A DNA stretch of 64,000 nucleotides from Tetrahymena thermophila SB210. Taxonomy: Eukaryota > Ciliophora > Oligohymenophorea > Hymenostomatida > Tetrahymenidae. The position numbers were made by a program, and so were the translations under genes. The notes below the pieces were generated by a model, which saw only the letters and a program-made list of their open reading frames with translations, ran no database searches and was not told the DNA's origin. Shown here piece by piece: positions 61,847 through 64,000 of the stretch. The DNA is taken from the NCBI RefSeq assembly GCF_000189635.1, contig NW_002476326.1:496001-560000 (forward strand), given 5' to 3'. Position 1 is the first letter of the stretch. Every line of letters begins with the position of its first letter.

Positions 61847-64000
61847 ATGATTGAAAATAAGGATTAACAGCACGAAACATAGTACAAAGATAGGTCACTC
61901 ATACTCAAAATAATTCTCACTTATTGCCTTGGATAATTTTTTTGGGGATTTTAATTGGGTGTCTATACATCTTCATAAGAGCCTATACACAAAACCTTGG
62001 AAATATAAGAAGAAATTTAAGCTGCTTTCGATGGTTTTATCACTTCACTTCTACCAATTGGTGGTCTAATCGGCTCTTTAATGTCAATGTACATATTTAA
62101 GTATTTTTCTAGAAGGTATTCTATGATAGTAATTGACTTGCTCGGTATCATAGGTAATTAACTTAAATACTCTTTTATTTGTATAGCAAAAATAAATACT
62201 TCTAAAACGATAATCCAAAATCATTTTTACATTATTTTTACCAAAGCTTAATCTTAAATTATATGGTAAATTTAAAAATGTAATTACACTTTTTTAAACA
62301 TTCTAGTCTGCTAAAAATTTTAATAGGATTATTACAAAAAATTCTAACATTTAAACATATTAGCTTCAAAATGAATTAAATCTTAAGCATGGTGTCATAT
62401 TTTAAAAAGGATTAATTTATTATTTTTTTGCCTTTTATTAAAATTTGTTTTTTAAAAGGAATATTTTAAAAAGTCTTTATTACATTTTTTAATAAATATT
62501 TAAAAAGTTAAGCTTTTAATTTCCATTAAAATTAGGTTGTTTCTTCAATATCTTTATCTATTCTACTACACTCTTTTCGATAGGTCGTTTTTTACTTGGT
62601 CTAAATGCAGGCTTTAACTCTTCTTTAGTCTGCACAATTGTGAAAGAAATTACTCCAGTAGAAATGTTACAACAAGGAGGAACTCTTCCAATTTTTATAA
62701 ATAACATGGGTGTTTTCGTTGCTTACTTACTTGGAATAGGATTTGCCTCTTCTTCAAGTGAGCCTGTAGCTGAATAACAATAAAATAGCAATTTCTACTT
62801 ATTTTTTGTATACCTCTTCCCAGTAATATTCCCAATCATCAGAATCATCTTATTGAAGTAATTTACAGATTTTTAAATTTTTTAAATATTTAGCTAATTC
62901 TCTCTGAATAGATGGGAGAAAATACAATATTTTAAATATCCTGATTTCTCTTACCAATTAAAATTTATTTATTATTTGTTTTACATTAGGTATAAATACA
63001 CAATGGAAACACCTTTCTTTTATATTGAAAATGGAATGGGTGATGAACTCCAATATGTTTTGGAAATCCTTTACAAAGAAAAATATGTGCACTAAGTCTC
63101 TCAAGATTATTATGGCTCTTACGAAGAAAAATAACGCAACAGCAACTCAGCGAACGATATTTTTTCTACCAAAAACATGAAAAAACTCTAAATAGGCATA
63201 ACTCTAATGTACTTTATGTAAATGAGTGGAACATATGCAATTATTTTCTGTAAGCTTGCTTTTTCTTTGATTAACAATTTTTATAATATCAACATCAATC
63301 ACATCAGATAGATAGATATATAATTTTTTGGTTCTTCTTTAAATATTTTTTTAAATAAGCAATCTATGAATTGAATCTAAATGACTCAAACTAAAATAAA
63401 AATTTTTCTTACTTTTTTCCCATGATTTTTAATTACTAATTGATTAATCAATCAATTACAAATTCTTTTATCTTTCAACCTTAATTTTTTACAAATTTGA
63501 GATTAATCTATCAATCAATGATAAATTCTTTCAACCTTAAATTATTGCAAAGCTAATTTGAAAATCATCAATTGGTATTTTATTTTTTAATAATCTAAAT
63601 CAATTGGGGAAAATAATCTTTGAAGTATATGTACATTATCAGAGCAAAAAAAAACTATTCAAATCAATTTTTCAAAATTATTTGTTTTCAACTCAAATTA
63701 TGTCAAACTCTCATTAATAATTAAAAGCACATTCAAAGAATTTAGTTCAAACTTTGAAATCCATATTTTTCTATCTTTCATTCCCATTTTTTTATCAAAT
63801 ATAAATAATTTTCTATTTAGTAAGAATTTCTAAATTATTTTCTTTATTTATTAGTCGCAACAAAGATATTCTCTTAAGCAACTAATGGAAACACTAACAT
63901 TGCATTATATTTAACTGTTGGTATTGGTCTTACTCCAGTTATTTGCTCATATATAGCAGGATAACTTTCTTAAAAGCATGGTAGAAAACCTCTCTTGAAA
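61847..64000 (+). CDS. MFS sugar-transporter-like membrane protein, 5' part (cut by window end)
   Basis: Four exons seen so far, 61847-62153, 62536-62857, 62990-63249 and 63855 to the edge, with consistent phases. The start ATG 61847 gives a short cytosolic N-terminus, then TM1 with FFWGFQLGVYTSS, a long loop, and TM2 (GGLIGSLMSMY). Exon 2 has the TM4-5 signature GRFLLGLNAGFNSSLV and the sugar-porter-like KEITPVEM segment (compare the PExR loop motif). Exon 4 has a TM helix and KHGRKPLL, the second GRKPLL-type motif expected between TM8 and TM9. These are hallmarks of the SLC2-like sugar porter family, which moves hexoses or polyols by facilitated diffusion or proton symport. Substrate cannot be inferred. 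About four to five helices lie beyond the window. Confidence 0.9.

Noticed and set aside
1..64000. tRNA, rRNA or group I intron
   Set aside because: Scanning for T-arm-like GTTCRANNC motifs with matching stems and for rRNA-like G/C-rich blocks by eye gave no candidate; a covariance-model search would be decisive.

Overview
The window is about 80% A+T and its genes read through in-frame TAA and TAG, which must encode glutamine, with TGA as the only stop. Together with many short GT-AG introns (mostly 41-73 nt) this identifies a ciliate nuclear genome, most likely the macronuclear genome of Tetrahymena or a close relative. I found no rRNA, tRNA, telomere repeat or CRISPR array. Conventional ORF calling with TAA/TAG as stops fragments almost every gene here, so the models below were built by reading all frames with TGA as the sole stop and joining exons by splice phase.

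Layout. 0.2-5.6 kb: a ribose-5-phosphate isomerase B-like enzyme, a secreted protein with two Cys-rich repeats (minus strand), and a tail-anchored protein. 5.6-13.9 kb: a gene-poor stretch with degraded coding fragments. 13.9-24 kb: a small zinc-ribbon protein and a four-exon SETD3/LSMT-like SET-domain methyltransferase with very long introns and a long insert splitting the SET domain. 24.9-25.6 kb: a diverged tandem repeat. 25.7-34 kb: a SPRY-like protein, an orphan TLC-like exon overlapping a small antisense gene, and a 915-residue Gln/Asn-rich dual-specificity phosphatase homologue whose catalytic Cys is replaced by Ser. 35-39.5 kb: a leucine-rich-repeat gene in which each exon encodes one repeat, then a decayed gene with a PAS-like remnant. 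39.5-46.9 kb: a large membrane protein with signal peptide, Cys-rich repeats, a REJ-like region, a GPS motif and C-terminal membrane spans, interrupted by two one-base frameshifts. 47.5-54.2 kb: a small putative secreted protein, a predicted N-myristoylated protein, an acidic coiled-coil protein, an unknown protein and a secreted GH16 glycoside hydrolase. 55-64 kb: a CaMKK/LKB1-like Ser/Thr kinase, a divergent AAA protein with degraded catalytic motifs, and an MFS sugar-transporter-like gene cut by the right edge.

The genes are independent eukaryotic transcription units on both strands and no operon or single pathway is evident. A recurring theme is enzyme folds with degraded catalytic residues (phosphatase Cys to Ser; AAA Walker A Ser/Thr to Ala with no arginine fingers; an RpiB-like protein lacking the usual ring-opening His). 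Several loci carry one-base frame breaks, which may be assembly indels or real decay.
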